This document shows positions 45,378-56,661 of a stretch of DNA of 64,000 nt, piece after piece (position 1 is the stretch's first letter; every line of letters starts with the position of its first letter). Origin of the DNA: Pomphorhynchus laevis (taxonomy: Eukaryota > Acanthocephala > Palaeacanthocephala > Echinorhynchida > Pomphorhynchidae); the NCBI GenBank assembly GCA_012934845.2, contig WNNJ02001288.1:62001-126000 (forward strand), given 5' to 3'. The position numbers and the translations under genes are program-made. The notes beneath the pieces are model-generated. The model ran no database searches and had not been told where the DNA came from. It was given only the letters and a program-made list of their open reading frames with translations.

Positions 45378-46666
45378 CGAATTTTTGGCCTTGTGTGAAG
45401 AACGTGAAAATTTCCGTTGATTTTACGTATAGATAAGGATGACTCGCAATTTGTTTCACGTCGATGTTTCTCAATGCGAGCTAAATTGAGCAGGGCAATA
45501 TCAGAAGGGGAGCGGTCAGGAAAGATACGGCAAGTAGATGAAGTGGTAAGAAGTTTAAAACGTTGGGAGAGTACCGAAGAGGCATGTGAACTATGTCGGA
45601 AAACGATTTTTAAGAGTGGAGGACTGAGATGATTGGATTTAGTGGATTTGTTTAAACGAATAAAGGATACAGGATCGATATTATTGAAGAGGGATGGGTT
45701 ATCATCAGGAAGAATGGTTGCTAGGATAGACCTGAAAGCAGATACATCATCATCGAGGCGAGATTATGGAGAAGCAGATTCAGAAAGCTTTAAGTTATAT
45801 ATGATTATACAGCGATCGCGCGAAGGAAAACGATTTCGTGGAAGTGGTGGACGGACAGAGCTGGTAGGAGTCGAGGCAGATAAGCAGATAGAAGTGGAAA
45901 TGACAGGGGTGCTTGATAAAGAATTAATATTGGTTGGAGCAAGTGTGACATGAGCGGGGTGTTGAATCGATTGATCAGAGATGTGACTGGAGATTATTTT
46001 AAATGAAGGATGTAAATTATTTGGAAGTGTTACGTGGGAGGTAGAGTAAGGAGAATTAAAATAGGTTGGGGCATGAGTGACAGGAATGGAGTGTTGAATC
46101 AGTTAATCAGAAATGTTACTGGAAATGATTTTGATGGAAGGGTGTAAATTATTGAGAGGTGATACAGGGGAGGTCGAGTAAGGAGTACGTAAGGAAAATA
46201 AAGAAGTTTGAGATTTATTTAGATTTAGGGAGGAATAGGAAAGAGGAGGTACGAGATGAAAAGCTTTACCGTTAGCATTGTTAGAATGAGAAAGATTAAT
46301 AGAAGTTTGGTACGTAGTTGAACGAGGAGTGTGTGAGAGAGTAGGTTTAATAATGGGATTATATGATGCGAAGTCAGGTGTTGATGCGAGGGAAACATCT
46401 AAAACAACATTGGTTTGAGTGGTCGTGTGTGATACAGGAGTAGATGAGCAGGATAACTGTAGTAGTCGTACCGATGTACAAAAACCGCATGTGAACTGTT
46501 TACGTTTATACACCTAGTGGTCGGATATTTTAACACGAACAAGTGTCCATACATCACAATCTTTAGAATCGCATCCAACTTCGAAGCTGGTATAACCATC
46601 ATTGCATTCTGATGTGGAAGATTCCTGATCAGGAACAGAGATCTGAGATCGCGCTTTTTTAGGCAT
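45341..46666 (-). pseudogene. LINE ORF1 (zinc finger)
   Basis: Starts MPKKARSQISVPDQESS. The PHD-like finger reads CDSKDCDVW and, after an in-frame stop, FTCGFCTSV. A Ser/Thr-rich linker and the conserved C-terminal domain follow, ending in the frame that overlaps the start of ORF2. It is orthologous in layout to the 465-residue protein at 358-1755. Confidence 0.7.
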
Positions 46667-46708
46667 GATCTTTTATCGATAGATTGAGCTCAATCCGCGA
46701 GCGTAGCG

Positions 46709-47625
46709 AGCGGAAACCATAAATAGCATAAATTTTATTTCTTATGACTAACAAATCATCAACACGAACGTATTGTTCCGGATAATGATAGCTGCAGCTA
46801 GCGTGGTTTTTTAAAATAAATTAGTTTTATTGATCCTACTCCGAAATTTCGAATAAATAATAATATTTTATGTAAATACAAGATGGATTTCTTATCATAA
46901 ACCTTAAAACATTTAAAAGTGATTTGTTTTCGAGGAGTTTAAAAAGCTTTTCAATCGTATACGGGAACCATAAATAGTGTGAATTTTGTTTCTTATAACT
47001 AACAAATCATCAACACGAACGTATTGTTCCGGATAATGATAGCTGCAGCTAGCGTGGTATAAAAATAAATTAGTTTTATTGATCCTACTTCGAAATTTCG
47101 AATAAATAATAATATTTTATGTAAATACAAAATGAACATCTTATCATAAACTTTAAAACATTTAAAAGTGAATCACTATCGAGGAGTTTAAAAAGCTTTT
47201 CAATCTTTTACGGCAACCATAAATAGCATAAATTTTATTTCTTATGACTAACAAATCATCAACACGAACATATTGTTCCGGAAAAATGATTGCTACAGCT
47301 AGCGTGGTATAAAAATAAATTAGTTTTATTGATCCTACTCCGAAATTTCGAATAAATAATAATATTTTATGTAAATACAAGATGAACATCTTATCATAAA
47401 CCTTAAAACATTTAAAAGTGAATTTTTTATCGAACAGTTTAAAAAGCTTTTCAATCGTTTACGGAAACCATAAATAGCGTGAATTTTTTTTCTTATAACT
47501 AACAAATCATCAGCACGAACGTATTGTTCCGGATAATGATAGCTGCAGCTAGCGTGGTATAAAAATAAATTAGTTTTATTGATCCTACTCCGAAATTTAG
47601 AATAAATAATAATATTTTATGTAAA
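46709..47625. repeat. 250-bp satellite, array 1 (about 3.7 units)
   Basis: Tandem units with the marker TATTGTTCCGG at 46771, 47022, 47271 and 47522 (period 249-251). Each unit contains TAGCTGCAGCTAGCGTGG (itself containing a palindrome), TTAGTTTTATTGATCCTA, AGGAGTTTAAAAAGCTTTTC and TGACTAACAAATCATCA. The array stops at ...TTTTATGTAAA (47625), in mid-unit. Array 2 resumes at the same point of the unit at 56.66 kb. Frames of 75 codons inside units are by-products of the repeat. Confidence 0.9.
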
Positions 47626-47820
47626 AAAGTTTGAGAGATTAATATACACATTTGAGATAAATAACATACAAGATCTAAAGTAAATACATAACGTACAAGG
47701 AATGGTCAGCAGCATTGAATAGATAATTATTCCAGTCGACATTAGACATAAAAAAAGTTTAAAATCTGAAGTGAATACACTACTTACAAGATTAATATAC
47801 ACAATTGTTTTCGTTCTGTT

Positions 47821-48963
47821 ATGAAGAACAAGAAGGTTAAATCTACAAGTTATCAAGTACAGTGTGACCCTGATGATTGTCTACGCTGGTCGACGATTAC
47901 AATCGCTACTGATTCAAATGATAATTCTAGCGGGTCATTTATGTGTGGATTTTGCGCTTCCCTGCGCATTCAATTACTAGAAGAGGAAATAAGTGTTTTA
48001 AGAAAAGCAATTCAAAATATAAATCATTGCCAGTGCAACATGAATTCCAAAGATGCATTAACAAATACATTCAATAACAGCACTCCTGTTTTATCAAATT
48101 CAACTGTGCATTCTAGTGGGTCAATTGTAAATGTTCACAACAAGAGACTCGAAGTAAGCGATTGCATAATGGATCAGTGTACAACAGGGATCGTGATATT
48201 GCAAAATTCCACTAACAATCATCATATCAATCCAATATCCAATATTACCCCACAAACTCAGTCTACACGGGTATGGAAGAATATTAAAGGACGTCATTTT
48301 CGAAGTTTATCCAGTATTGGTCAACAAAATTTGCAACTTGATTCCAAACTTGGTGGATCCAACTGTAAAGATCGTTCCAGGGATATTAATTCAGTCTAAA
48401 TCGTCAGTGATGGTTGCAAATGTCGGAGAGTTTTCCGTACATAAAACAGGAACCGGCCAGACTAAGGACCATTAGCTCAACCGCTAGATATAAATGCGCG
48501 AATGCGTGGCGAAAATCGAAATCGGTGCGTAATCTTTGCTAATATACCGGAATCTAACTCTTCGGAGCCGCAGTTACGTATTGATCATGACGTGAGTAGA
48601 GTTCGGGAAGTATTATCAAAAATATTTACTTCAGGTGAGGAATATATAGCCTCATCTCTTCTAGTGAAATCATTGTTCAGGTTAGGTAAGAAAAATGAAG
48701 AACGTCCACGCTTATTGAAAGTGGTATATAAATCGTCCGACAATGTTAGCGAGATCTTACGCAGAGGGTATAAATTAAAAGGTCAAACTACTAAAATCTT
48801 TAAGGATCTCAGCATTCAGGACCGTAAGATGCGACATCAAGCCTGGGAAGAGCTAAAGACCAGGAATGCTTCTAATGAAAAGGACTTTACAATAGGAAAT
48901 TTTCGTGTGGTTCGAAGAAAGCCATTTGTAGGTTGGAATCCAATCGGTCCGTTAATTGCTTAG
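47821..48963 (+). pseudogene. LINE ORF1 (broken in the linker)
   Basis: First part (47821-48399): basic start MKNKKVKS, a PHD-like finger (CDPDDCLRW ... FMCGFC), then a leucine-zipper-like helix (LLEEEISVLRKAIQNI) and a linker. Second part (48502-48963), in the same frame: NRCVIFANIPESNSSEPQLR, RIDHDVSRVREVLSKIF, RPRLLKVVYKSSDN and a final FRVVRRKPFVGW. Between the parts the frame has three stops over about 100 bases, while the next frame is open, which suggests a pair of small indels in the linker. The C-terminal domain is the CR1/L2-type nucleic-acid-binding region. Confidence 0.75.
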
Positions 48964-51842
48964 GTATTGATCCATCCTCGGTAGATATATTTCCTACTGG
49001 ACTATCTATAAACGCAGGAACCAGTAAATGTTCAACTCCAATTATTAACGTCGCTTACACAAATATTCGTAGTATAGTATCGAAGATTGACGAATTTCGG
49101 AACAGATTCTTTACATATAAACCTCAAATAATCGCAGTTATTGAAACTTGGCTAAATCATGATATTTCTGATAGTATGATAGCTGTGGATGGGTATTCGA
49201 TCATCAGGGTTGATCGTAAAGTACGACGAGGAGGCGGTGTTGCACTTTATGTCGATCAATGTATAGGTGTTGACGATTTTGAATGTTATACTGACACATA
49301 TGGTACTTGTGAACTGATGGTGGCCAGTCTATCCCGTGTAAGAAATAAAGTTACTATTGCACTATGTTATAGATCTCCATGTAGCTTCGTTCTCACTCAG
49401 GAATTCTCAGATATTTTGACAAAGGCAGCAATCGGTGACCGGTTCCTCTGTTTAGGAGACTTCAATATTTCCAGCATCAATATGGATGATCCTCATTCAG
49501 GAATAACATCTTCTAGTAAACTAGATCATGACTTGTGGAATTTTCTGTTAGATAGCCTACTTATTGTTCAGCATGTATCAGCACCAACTAGGATTATGCA
49601 TGATCAAAGTTCTTTGTTGGATTTAATTTTATCTAAATCATTAACAGATGTGCGTGACATTATGCATGAAGCACCCATTGGAGTTAGTGATCATTGTGTA
49701 TTGCTTTTTCACTTCTCAGGGATTTCAAATAATATTATCGACGAAGTCGAAACTAAAATCTTCAAGCATTGTTGGTATCGTGCGGATCAGTGTAAAATTC
49801 TTCAAGCAGCATCGAGTATGAACTTTGTAGGCGCTAGCGACGATGCTGAAGATTGCTGGAAAGTTTTCCGTTCAGCAATGTGCGAAATAATAGAAAAATA
49901 CGTTCCTACCAAGGTCGTGCATAAAAATAAAAAATTGAATCCTCCGTGGTTTAATAGAGAACTTAAATCAGAACTAAGACGAAGAAACCGACTGTTTAAA
50001 TTAAGCTGCAAGGACAATACTTATCGACAGGAATACGTCAATTGTCGTAACTTTTTCGAAAAGCTTAAAAAACGCAAAAAAATTAACTACGAAATGAGAA
50101 TAGCTGCGGATTTTCATAGTGCACCCAAACGATTTTGGGCTCACATACGTAGAAATAGGACAATTCCTCCTGCGATTTCGTCTCTTCGTATTAATGATAA
50201 CTTTATCACATCGCCTCAAGATGTAGCCGATACGTTTGCGTCGATTTTCCAACTCGTAACTAATAACACAGAAATTAACCAGCAATATCGTGTAAGCCAT
50301 TCACGAAGTTATTTTGATGTTACTACCGAGGAGGTTTATAGTGAGTTAAATTTTTTACGACATTCATCACCTGGTCCGGATGGATTACATCCCCAGATAC
50401 TAAAGATATTATCAACATTTATTGCTTCACTGCTAGCTTATTTGTTTCAACTATCACTAGCTAAGTCAATTCTACCGTTAGATTGGAAAATCGCCACTGT
50501 AGTGCCAGTCCACAAAAAAGGAGATCGTCACAATCCTGAAAATTATAGAGCAATAAGCCTTACAAGTGTCGTATGTAAGATGTTAGAGCGCATATTGTAT
50601 CGGCGATTACTATCCTATCTTGAATCATCGAACTTGTTAGATAATTCGCAACATGGTTTTCGTCCTGGACGTTCTTGCATGTCTAATCTTTTATGTGCAC
50701 GCGAAGCATGGGTTGATGCAGTTGCGCAGGGTAATGCAGTTGATGTCGTGTATTTTGACTTCAGTCGGGCCTTTGATAGGGTTCCCCACAATATGTTGAT
50801 TGAGGCTCTTGCAGATTACGGAATTGAAATTCCTATTATTCGATGGATTCACGCTTTCCTATCTGATCGTTCTTTCAGAGTTCGAGTTGGAAATTGTCTA
50901 TCTAGACCGTCAAATTTATCAATGGGTGTTCCTCAGGGATCGGTGTTGGGTCCATTATTATTCGTCATATTTCTGAATAGTTTGCTACGCTCTCTAAAAT
51001 GTAAAAAATTAGCATTCGCGGATGATCTTAAAATATGGAATGTCATTACATGCTATGCCGATATGCAACACTTACAAGATGACATAAATATGGTTAATAG
51101 GTGGAGCGAACTGACCGGAATCATGATTAACATTACTAAATGTGTCCACCTCAGATTTGGTCGTAGTGATTTACCAAATGATTATTCTGTTTGCGGTGAG
51201 ATTATTCCCACAAATTCGTATACAAAAGATCTTGGGATAATTGTTCAGAATTCGTTTAAAACCGACCTCAATACTGAAAATATATGCAACACGTCGAGAA
51301 AAATTATTTACATGATCAAAAATACCTTTAGTTCGCTTCCACCGTCTCAGTTCTCACTATTATATAAGGCGTTGATCAGACCAATCATTGATTATGCTTC
51401 GCCGGCGACTTTTTCTTCTACGCGTGGTGAAATAAACCAATTAGAAAAGATTCTTCGCCGATTTTCCAAGCTATGTTCTGGTCTTCGGAACATCGCCTAC
51501 TGTGAAAGACTAAGCCAACTAAATATTACTTCAGTTTACAAGATATATGTGTACAATGATTTATTACAGTTATGGCGAATGATCCATGTCTTTCCTGGTT
51601 ATCCATCGGAATCTGCTATTCTAAATGATCGCCCGAGCCACAGAGGACACTCTTTATTAGTTGTTGTGCAATCACACGGGAAATGTCATAGATACTTGCG
51701 ATTATCTCACAGAGCGGTAAACCTATGGAACCGATTGCCGAATTCGATCGTGTCTATAGCACAGTACAAATCTTTCCAGAATGCGCTGAGCATGTGGATA
51801 AAAAGAGAAGATTCTTTGCAGGAAATATATAACTATATGTGA
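48933..51842 (+). CDS. LINE ORF2, intact endonuclease-reverse transcriptase
   Basis: 969 codons without a break, ending in TGA. The frame opens at a TTG (48933) overlapping the ORF1 end by 31 bases; no ATG stands at the junction, so initiation is likely by reinitiation or at a near-cognate codon. Endonuclease, residues about 38-260: AYTNIRSIVSK, ETWL (Glu71), RRGGGVALYV, GDFN (Asp176) and SDH (252-254). RT, about 480-790: PENYRAISLTSVVCKMLERI, VYFDFSRAFDRVPH (Asp609), SMGVPQGSVLGPLLF and the catalytic FADD (695-698). A C-terminal region with conserved Trp (RAVNLWNRLP) follows. It performs target-primed reverse transcription in the nucleus. All catalytic residues I can check are present. Confidence 0.9.
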   Translation: MESNRSVNCLGIDPSSVDIFPTGLSINAGTSKCSTPIINVAYTNIRSIVSKIDEFRNRFFTYKPQIIAVIETWLNHDISDSMIAVDGYSIIRVDRKVRRGGGVALYVDQCIGVDDFECYTDTYGTCELMVASLSRVRNKVTIALCYRSPCSFVLTQEFSDILTKAAIGDRFLCLGDFNISSINMDDPHSGITSSSKLDHDLWNFLLDSLLIVQHVSAPTRIMHDQSSLLDLILSKSLTDVRDIMHEAPIGVSDHCVLLFHFSGISNNIIDEVETKIFKHCWYRADQCKILQAASSMNFVGASDDAEDCWKVFRSAMCEIIEKYVPTKVVHKNKKLNPPWFNRELKSELRRRNRLFKLSCKDNTYRQEYVNCRNFFEKLKKRKKINYEMRIAADFHSAPKRFWAHIRRNRTIPPAISSLRINDNFITSPQDVADTFASIFQLVTNNTEINQQYRVSHSRSYFDVTTEEVYSELNFLRHSSPGPDGLHPQILKILSTFIASLLAYLFQLSLAKSILPLDWKIATVVPVHKKGDRHNPENYRAISLTSVVCKMLERILYRRLLSYLESSNLLDNSQHGFRPGRSCMSNLLCAREAWVDAVAQGNAVDVVYFDFSRAFDRVPHNMLIEALADYGIEIPIIRWIHAFLSDRSFRVRVGNCLSRPSNLSMGVPQGSVLGPLLFVIFLNSLLRSLKCKKLAFADDLKIWNVITCYADMQHLQDDINMVNRWSELTGIMINITKCVHLRFGRSDLPNDYSVCGEIIPTNSYTKDLGIIVQNSFKTDLNTENICNTSRKIIYMIKNTFSSLPPSQFSLLYKALIRPIIDYASPATFSSTRGEINQLEKILRRFSKLCSGLRNIAYCERLSQLNITSVYKIYVYNDLLQLWRMIHVFPGYPSESAILNDRPSHRGHSLLVVVQSHGKCHRYLRLSHRAVNLWNRLPNSIVSIAQYKSFQNALSMWIKREDSLQEIYNYM

Positions 51843-51984
51843 CAATTTATTATTGCTGAACTACTTTTTTTTCTTTCTTTTTTTCTTTTCTTAATATTGT
51901 GATCAGACAAAATGACTCTTTTATGTGTCAAAGTCTTGTAATAATTTTTTTAAATAAAGAAAATTTATTACTACAAAATCGAAA

Positions 51985-53095
51985 AGTTTAAATGTCATGC
52001 TTCCGGAAACGGTGTTGTCGGAAATGAAAGGCTAGATCTAGGAGCCCGAAGCGAGGCCGAGCATGAACGCATGATTGAGAAGGCAATACGTCTCTTCAAG
52101 CGAATGAGATTATCATCGTAATACTGTGGATGTGCCTCGGATTTATTGCGAGTGATTGACCGCAACAGCGATACTGTACTTGCATCCATGCCCGCTGATG
52201 TGGAAAAAACAAGGGGCATAAAACTACCATGCTCTACCAGTTCGATTCGCTCCCCGCCGTATTTTGAAATCTTGCGTTTTTCGTTGAACTCGAAGGCGGA
52301 ACGGGCACTACGATTTGCCTAAGATTGAGCAAGTGTTGAAAAAATCGTGACGTCACATAACGTCCGCTCATATCGTTTCGCATGCAATCCAGAACATACA
52401 ATATCTAGTCTTGCTTGTACATCTCTTGTGGTGCAAGAAGATTGAAAGGACATAGACTCGGGGATTTGAGAAAGACGAGGTTCGATTCCCACACCATGAC
52501 ATACTTCTGTTAATTCTTGGGCAATTATGTCCCTGATTGCGTTATGTCTGATTGTCGGTAAGCCTCCTCTGGCGCAAGAGAGTGCATGACCAACACCCAT
52601 TAACTCTCCACAGACGCACTGTCGTTCTTCGGTAAGGGTTGACCATCCATATCATCAGCGTAGAGCATCGATGAATTCCAAAGGACTGAGGTGAAACCTC
52701 TCTGTCTTAAGTGGCAGTGAGCTGATCCAGGAGGACGCTCCGTTAGTTGCAGCATGTGATATGGAATTGGCAATTCCGGGCTCCATGGACTTAGTAATCG
52801 CTGCAAGCCTCTCATTAAATATTATTTTTCTTTTATTAGATATACCTGCTGGGATCGAATTTTGCAGTTCATAAAGTTGCTCAGCGCTGTCAGCGCAATC
52901 AAACGCTCTACACATTTCTAAAGATCCCTGGAACTTAACTTGATTGTTAAAGCAGGGATCAAAGATACCAAGGCCTCCTAGCTTTAGCGGCGAAGAAATA
53001 ATTGTGATCCATTTCGCGTCGAGCGGAAATTTAGTAAGGACTGGAACCAGTGACTGAAAGTTCGCATTGTGCAGATCCAACAAGCTTTATCGTCT
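51985..53095 (-). mobile_element. R2-like (RLE) LINE, 5'-truncated copy C
   Basis: Minus-strand 3' third of an RLE-type LINE in one frame from 53083 to 51995, with stops (a TGA TGA pair near 52650 and a TAG near 52320) but no frameshift. Post-RT region: SPLKLGGLGIFDPCF. Zinc-finger part: CVCGELMGVGHALSC. Endonuclease part: RHNAIRDIIAQEL and ARLDIVCSGLHA, then MPLVFSTSAGM and the terminal LRAPRSSLSFPTTPFPEA. The TAG stands where copy A has Tyr. The 5' end at about 53090 is truncated. Confidence 0.75.
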
Positions 53096-53165
53096 GCACT
53101 CAATCAGCCGGAGGTAATATCAATCAGCCCTCAATCAGCACTCAATCAGCCGGAGGAGTCTTGTA
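53096..53165. repeat. Short repeats at truncation point
   Basis: CTCAATCAGCCGGAG occurs twice and shorter CAATCAGC pieces between, immediately 5' of the truncated copy C. Such patchwork is typical of end joining at a truncated LINE 5' junction. Confidence 0.5.
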
Positions 53166-53249
53166 ATAAATAATTTTTTTTACAATCTATTATTATTATT
53201 TTACAATCTCTGGGTCACCCGCAAATGGGCCCGTAAATGAAAATTCAGT

Positions 53250-53405
53250 TCAGTTTGGGTTAAAATTCTGGACGTCCGATTGCAGATCGCGTTCCTCTAA
53301 TGCATTGCGATGTCATTTTTGCAAGTAATAGGCCTAGACGCGTTCTAAGCTTTGTAAGCTTGTCGGGGTATCTGCTTGCTCGCTTATTTGTCAATTTAGA
53401 TGCGA
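53250..53405 (-). mobile_element. R2-like LINE, very short 3' tail (copy D)
   Basis: The minus strand reads only the last ~30 codons of the family: LRTRLGLLLAKMTSQCIRGT, then SAIGRPEF and stop, comparable to the ends at 24 and 52 kb. It is bracketed by near-identical TCTTGTAATAAATAATTTTT strings (53162 and 53404), a possible target duplication. Confidence 0.5.
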
Positions 53406-53469
53406 TCTTGTAATAAATAATTTTTTTATTACACAAAATTACATTGAACACAAAACAAATCAAATAGTC

Positions 53470-56460
53470 AAATACTAGACAAACAGTTTGACCTCATTAT
53501 AAATATATTCTAACTATATCTCTTCAGACCTCTGACGACGGCATCGAAAACACCAAGAATTTGATTTTATTAGACCAAATCCGATCTTTCGACGTAGCGA
53601 TACAATCACTGTAGTTATTGTCCCCTCTTAAGGCCTGTAGTGACGCTATTCTCTTAAGCAATGCATGTGACTCTCTACTGATTCCGCCAGACGATGAAAA
53701 AATAACCGGAATAAATGAAACACGATCGACCCTAGATACTCGCTCTAAACATTTGGCCTGCTTTCTGTTGTGATGATACTCAAACAAACTATGAGGGCTT
53801 CGATTGGCATACGATGGAGCATGAACGTTATAAACGCAAATGTCTAGAAAAGACCGCTCTGTCGAATCCCCGTATAAACCACTGCATGCAACATCAAGGC
53901 GTGCATTCATATCCTTACACGTTGTTATTCTATCAAATTTGTAAGAAGACTCAACAGGAAGTAGGACCGGCTCAATTTCAATAGCCTTACATGTTGCAGA
54001 TAACATACCTGCTATAATGTCGCGCATCACATTATGTCGAACAATTGTAAATCTTCCTGTTTTGCAAGATAGTGTGTGCGATACGTTGTTAAGTTCTCCA
54101 CGAGCACATTTTGTCGGAGCGTATTTTAATTGGCATCCATATCTAGCGGCAAGCCCATCATAAAACTGATGATTATTTAGACAATACTGCCTATCTTCGT
54201 TAATCCTTGAAGATAACCAGGTTGATGCGCCTTTTTCTGATGCATGAATTAAGGCATTTTTTGTGTAATTATTCAGTTCTGCAATAATCTTACTGTGTTT
54301 TAAATCGTTTAAAATCTTCTTTTCACCTCCGAATTCCGATATTTACCAGTATTTGTTTCTCAAGTAATTCTTGTCCTACGTATCCATTTAATAAAGGTAA
54401 ACACATTTTTTAGACCAATTCCATTCCTGGATTACCAGCTCGCAAGGATTTAAAATCCCCATGCCTCCGCTAGATGTAGGAAGTTCAACTAATTGCCTTA
54501 TGTCCTCCGTAATTTCACTCATCCCCAGTATCCCCGGCAATAAGCTTTTCCTTATTTCCAATTCTAGTACTTGCAACCATGATTTTTCACATTTGCACGC
54601 ACGAAAAACATATGTCCATTTATGTTGTAACGCAAAAATGAAAGCTAGATAAGTCTGTTGAGCACATGTTTCGGATATTTCCGATAAGCGTCTAACCATC
54701 TTACTCTATTTATCAACCTTATGTTCCACCCATTTCCGCTCATAGTCGCCATATCCGATTGGACACCCAAGAACTTTAGCGCCTAGGTGTGAAACTATAA
54801 TTTCACTACCCGCAAATATTGACCTTGCTATTTCATTATTAGATCTAGAGATTAACTGGCATTTCTGAGTATTGATGTAAAAACCATAATACGGACCAAT
54901 GTCCTTCATCATTTCAAGATATTGGTAAAGAACACCCGCCTCCCCAATGCAAGATACATCATCTGCATACCACATCTGTTGGACAGACGGAAATGCCTCC
55001 TTCAAACGCAATATTAAAGGAATTGTAGAAGCCGCGAATGCAACCATAGACAGAGGATCACCCTGTGTGAACCATTCGCGAGACAATATTATATCGTCTC
55101 CTATCATCATAGGATCCTCCGAATACATGTTCGTTAACACATTAAGCAAAGGCGGACATACATTTTTCATGTTTGCTAGTGCCATCTTACGATTTACACA
55201 GTTGAATGCATTCTTTGCGTCAATTAGAAGCATACAAGAATCACGTTTTTCCATTAGAGATTATCGTAAACTACGTACTATGTATTCCGCTCCACATCTT
55301 TGTCCTGCGCACAATTGCATAGTACCAGCGACGCTCTGAATATGCATAGAAATTGTTTTGATAATTACCTTTGAAATAATCCGACGATACACTTCGCCCA
55401 CCCTTATGGGTCGGATTCCGTTATTCTTTGCAACTGCGATTAACCTGGAGGCTACAAGTGCTGAAGTTGAACCTTTTGGTACAATACCCGCTACAAGTCT
55501 TCTTGTTAAACCAGCCAATGCATCAGCCAACGCCATTGAATCTCTATCAAAACAAGTTAGCATTTGTTTCCATGTAGAGGCATCTACCCCAGAGGGCCCT
55601 GCGGAACCGCGAGTGCGTCGGGCCTCTGTAATAATACTCTCAGCATCAATCTTGTCAAACATCACTGGATGAAATGACAGTAAGTTAGGATGCGGACAAG
55701 TCATCACACCTTCTACATATACGCGATCTCCTTCTGGATGTTTGCTTTCCAGCAACTGTCGTACGGTTGAAGATCCTATGAAATCATCAGGATTCAGATA
55801 TGATCCATCTGAAGCGTCTTCCAAAGATTTTATTGCTGCTTTGGTATCACCCTTTTGCATAGAGCGTCTAAACGCTACTTTCCAATCAATCTGAGCTTGC
55901 ATACACTCTCTGCTTTTTCTAGTTGATTGTAGATAACGAGCTTCAGCTATAAGCTCACTCCAATTATCGGAATTCCACCTCTCGATACGCCTTTTCATAG
56001 CCTGTCTTATCAAACTAACCTTCCTGGACTTTAATCTTTGAAGAATGCATTGACTCACTATTGTGACTTTTTGCAGTGCACTACCATCATCCGTATCCAA
56101 ACAGGCTTCCTTAATCAACTGCGTCAAGACATTGATGAATAACCTACTTTCATTGCACATCGGCAAATTAAATTGATTCGGTTTCCATTTTGAAATTTCT
56201 TCATAAACTGATCCTAACACAAATTCGTTTGCATGCCCTCCCATACTGGGCATTGTGCCATTTATATTGTATAAAACTTCGGAACTCACGCTATTACTCT
56301 GAACAACCAATGTATTTTTATTGCAACAATTTGGGGCAGCGCAGTTAAAACATCGTTTATTACTCTTTGCACAGCGACAACATTTGCAACGCGCTGCAGG
56401 ACTGTTACATGTACAGCATTTTACAACCACATCAGGCTTTCCCTTTGTCATTTTTCAACC
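53470..56460 (-). mobile_element. R2-like (RLE) LINE, full coding length (copy A)
   Basis: One minus-strand frame from ATG (56451) to 53524 holds the entire single ORF of a restriction-like-endonuclease LINE. The adjoining sequence to 53470 is its short 3' untranslated region. It lies in the block that splits the 250-bp satellite, upstream of the related copies D and C in the same orientation. Confidence 0.8.
53524..56451 (-). pseudogene. R2-like LINE polyprotein (five stops, no shifts)
   Basis: 976 codons in one frame, interrupted only by stops at 55263 (TAA), 54708 (TAG), 54390 (TAA), 54378 (TAG) and 54345 (TAA). A cysteine-rich N-terminal finger (residues about 10-50: CCTCNSPAARCKCCRCAK, CFNCAAPNCC) binds nucleic acid. 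RT follows: RPIRVGEVYRRIISKVI, CAGQRCGAEYIVRSLR, LLIDAKNAFNCVN, WFTQGDPLSMVAFAAS and the catalytic QMWYADDV. Then come a zinc-finger-like CxxG region (KCARGELNNVSHTLSC) and the restriction-like endonuclease (RHNVMRDIIAGML, ARLDVACSGLYG, DICVYN). Such enzymes nick a target and copy their RNA there. No indel over nearly 3 kb is unusual for a dead copy. Confidence 0.8.
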
Positions 56461-56491
56461 TCTAAAAATAAAAATAAATAATAATAATAAT

Positions 56492-56650
56492 GAAGAGTGG
56501 TCCCGCTTCATCATCGGGTGCCCCTACGTCTTTCGACAACGCGATCTTGTAGCTTTAGCCTGTGCTTACATAGAAGTCAATAGAGTGCATGCTCGAGGTT
56601 TCAACCCCGTACATAGAAATTTCAATGCACACGCCTCCACCATTCGGCCT
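56492..56650 (-). mobile_element. Possible tRNA-derived SINE
   Basis: About 159 bases of mixed composition between AAT repeats on both sides. On the minus strand it starts AGGCCGAATGGTGGAGGCG, close to the A-box end of a tRNA-Leu/Ser, and 30-odd bases later has GGTTGAAACCT, close to a B box (GGTTCGAATCC). It ends in an ATT run. This fits a SINE with a tRNA-like head, an unrelated body and an ATT tail. Alternatively it is the leader of the R2-like copy A, which begins 40 bases downstream. Confidence 0.4.
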
Positions 56651-56661
56651 AAATAATAATA

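Larger units (their letters stand above)
42395..46708 (-). mobile_element. CR1-like LINE, near full-length (copy 2)
   Basis: Contains leader, ORF1 (46666-45341), ORF2 (45377-42469) and 3' end (about 42395), in the same arrangement as copy 1, including the 37-base ORF overlap. Breaks are few: one in-frame stop in ORF1 near its zinc finger plus a possible shift, and two frameshifts in ORF2. The 5' end is a near-palindrome (CCGCGAGCGTAGCGAGCGG, 46690-46708) and directly abuts the 250-bp satellite, so the element inserted into, or bounds, the array. Confidence 0.85.
47626..51975 (+). mobile_element. CR1-like LINE, nearly intact (copy 3)
   Basis: A second lineage of two-ORF LINE, inserted in the satellite. 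The leader runs 47626-47820, ORF1 47821-48963 (broken once in the middle), ORF2 48933-51842 (fully open), then a 3' end to about 51975 containing AATAAAGAAAATTT. Proteins are about as diverged from copies 1 and 2 as separate families, but share the zinc finger, the ORF1 C-terminal domain and the overlapping ORF junction. The intact ORF2 makes this the youngest large element here. Confidence 0.85.

Noticed and set aside
44191-46602. Several secondary frames on both strands across the CR1-like copy 2
   Set aside because: They are shadow frames of ORF1 and ORF2; LINE coding sequence in this family leaves long open antisense frames.
53524-56451. Reassigned stop codons (TAA/TAG read as Gln)
   Set aside because: PRPF38A and DMAP1 end at TAA exactly where the family ends and have no internal stops, and in copy C a TAG aligns with Tyr of copy A. 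Decay is simpler.
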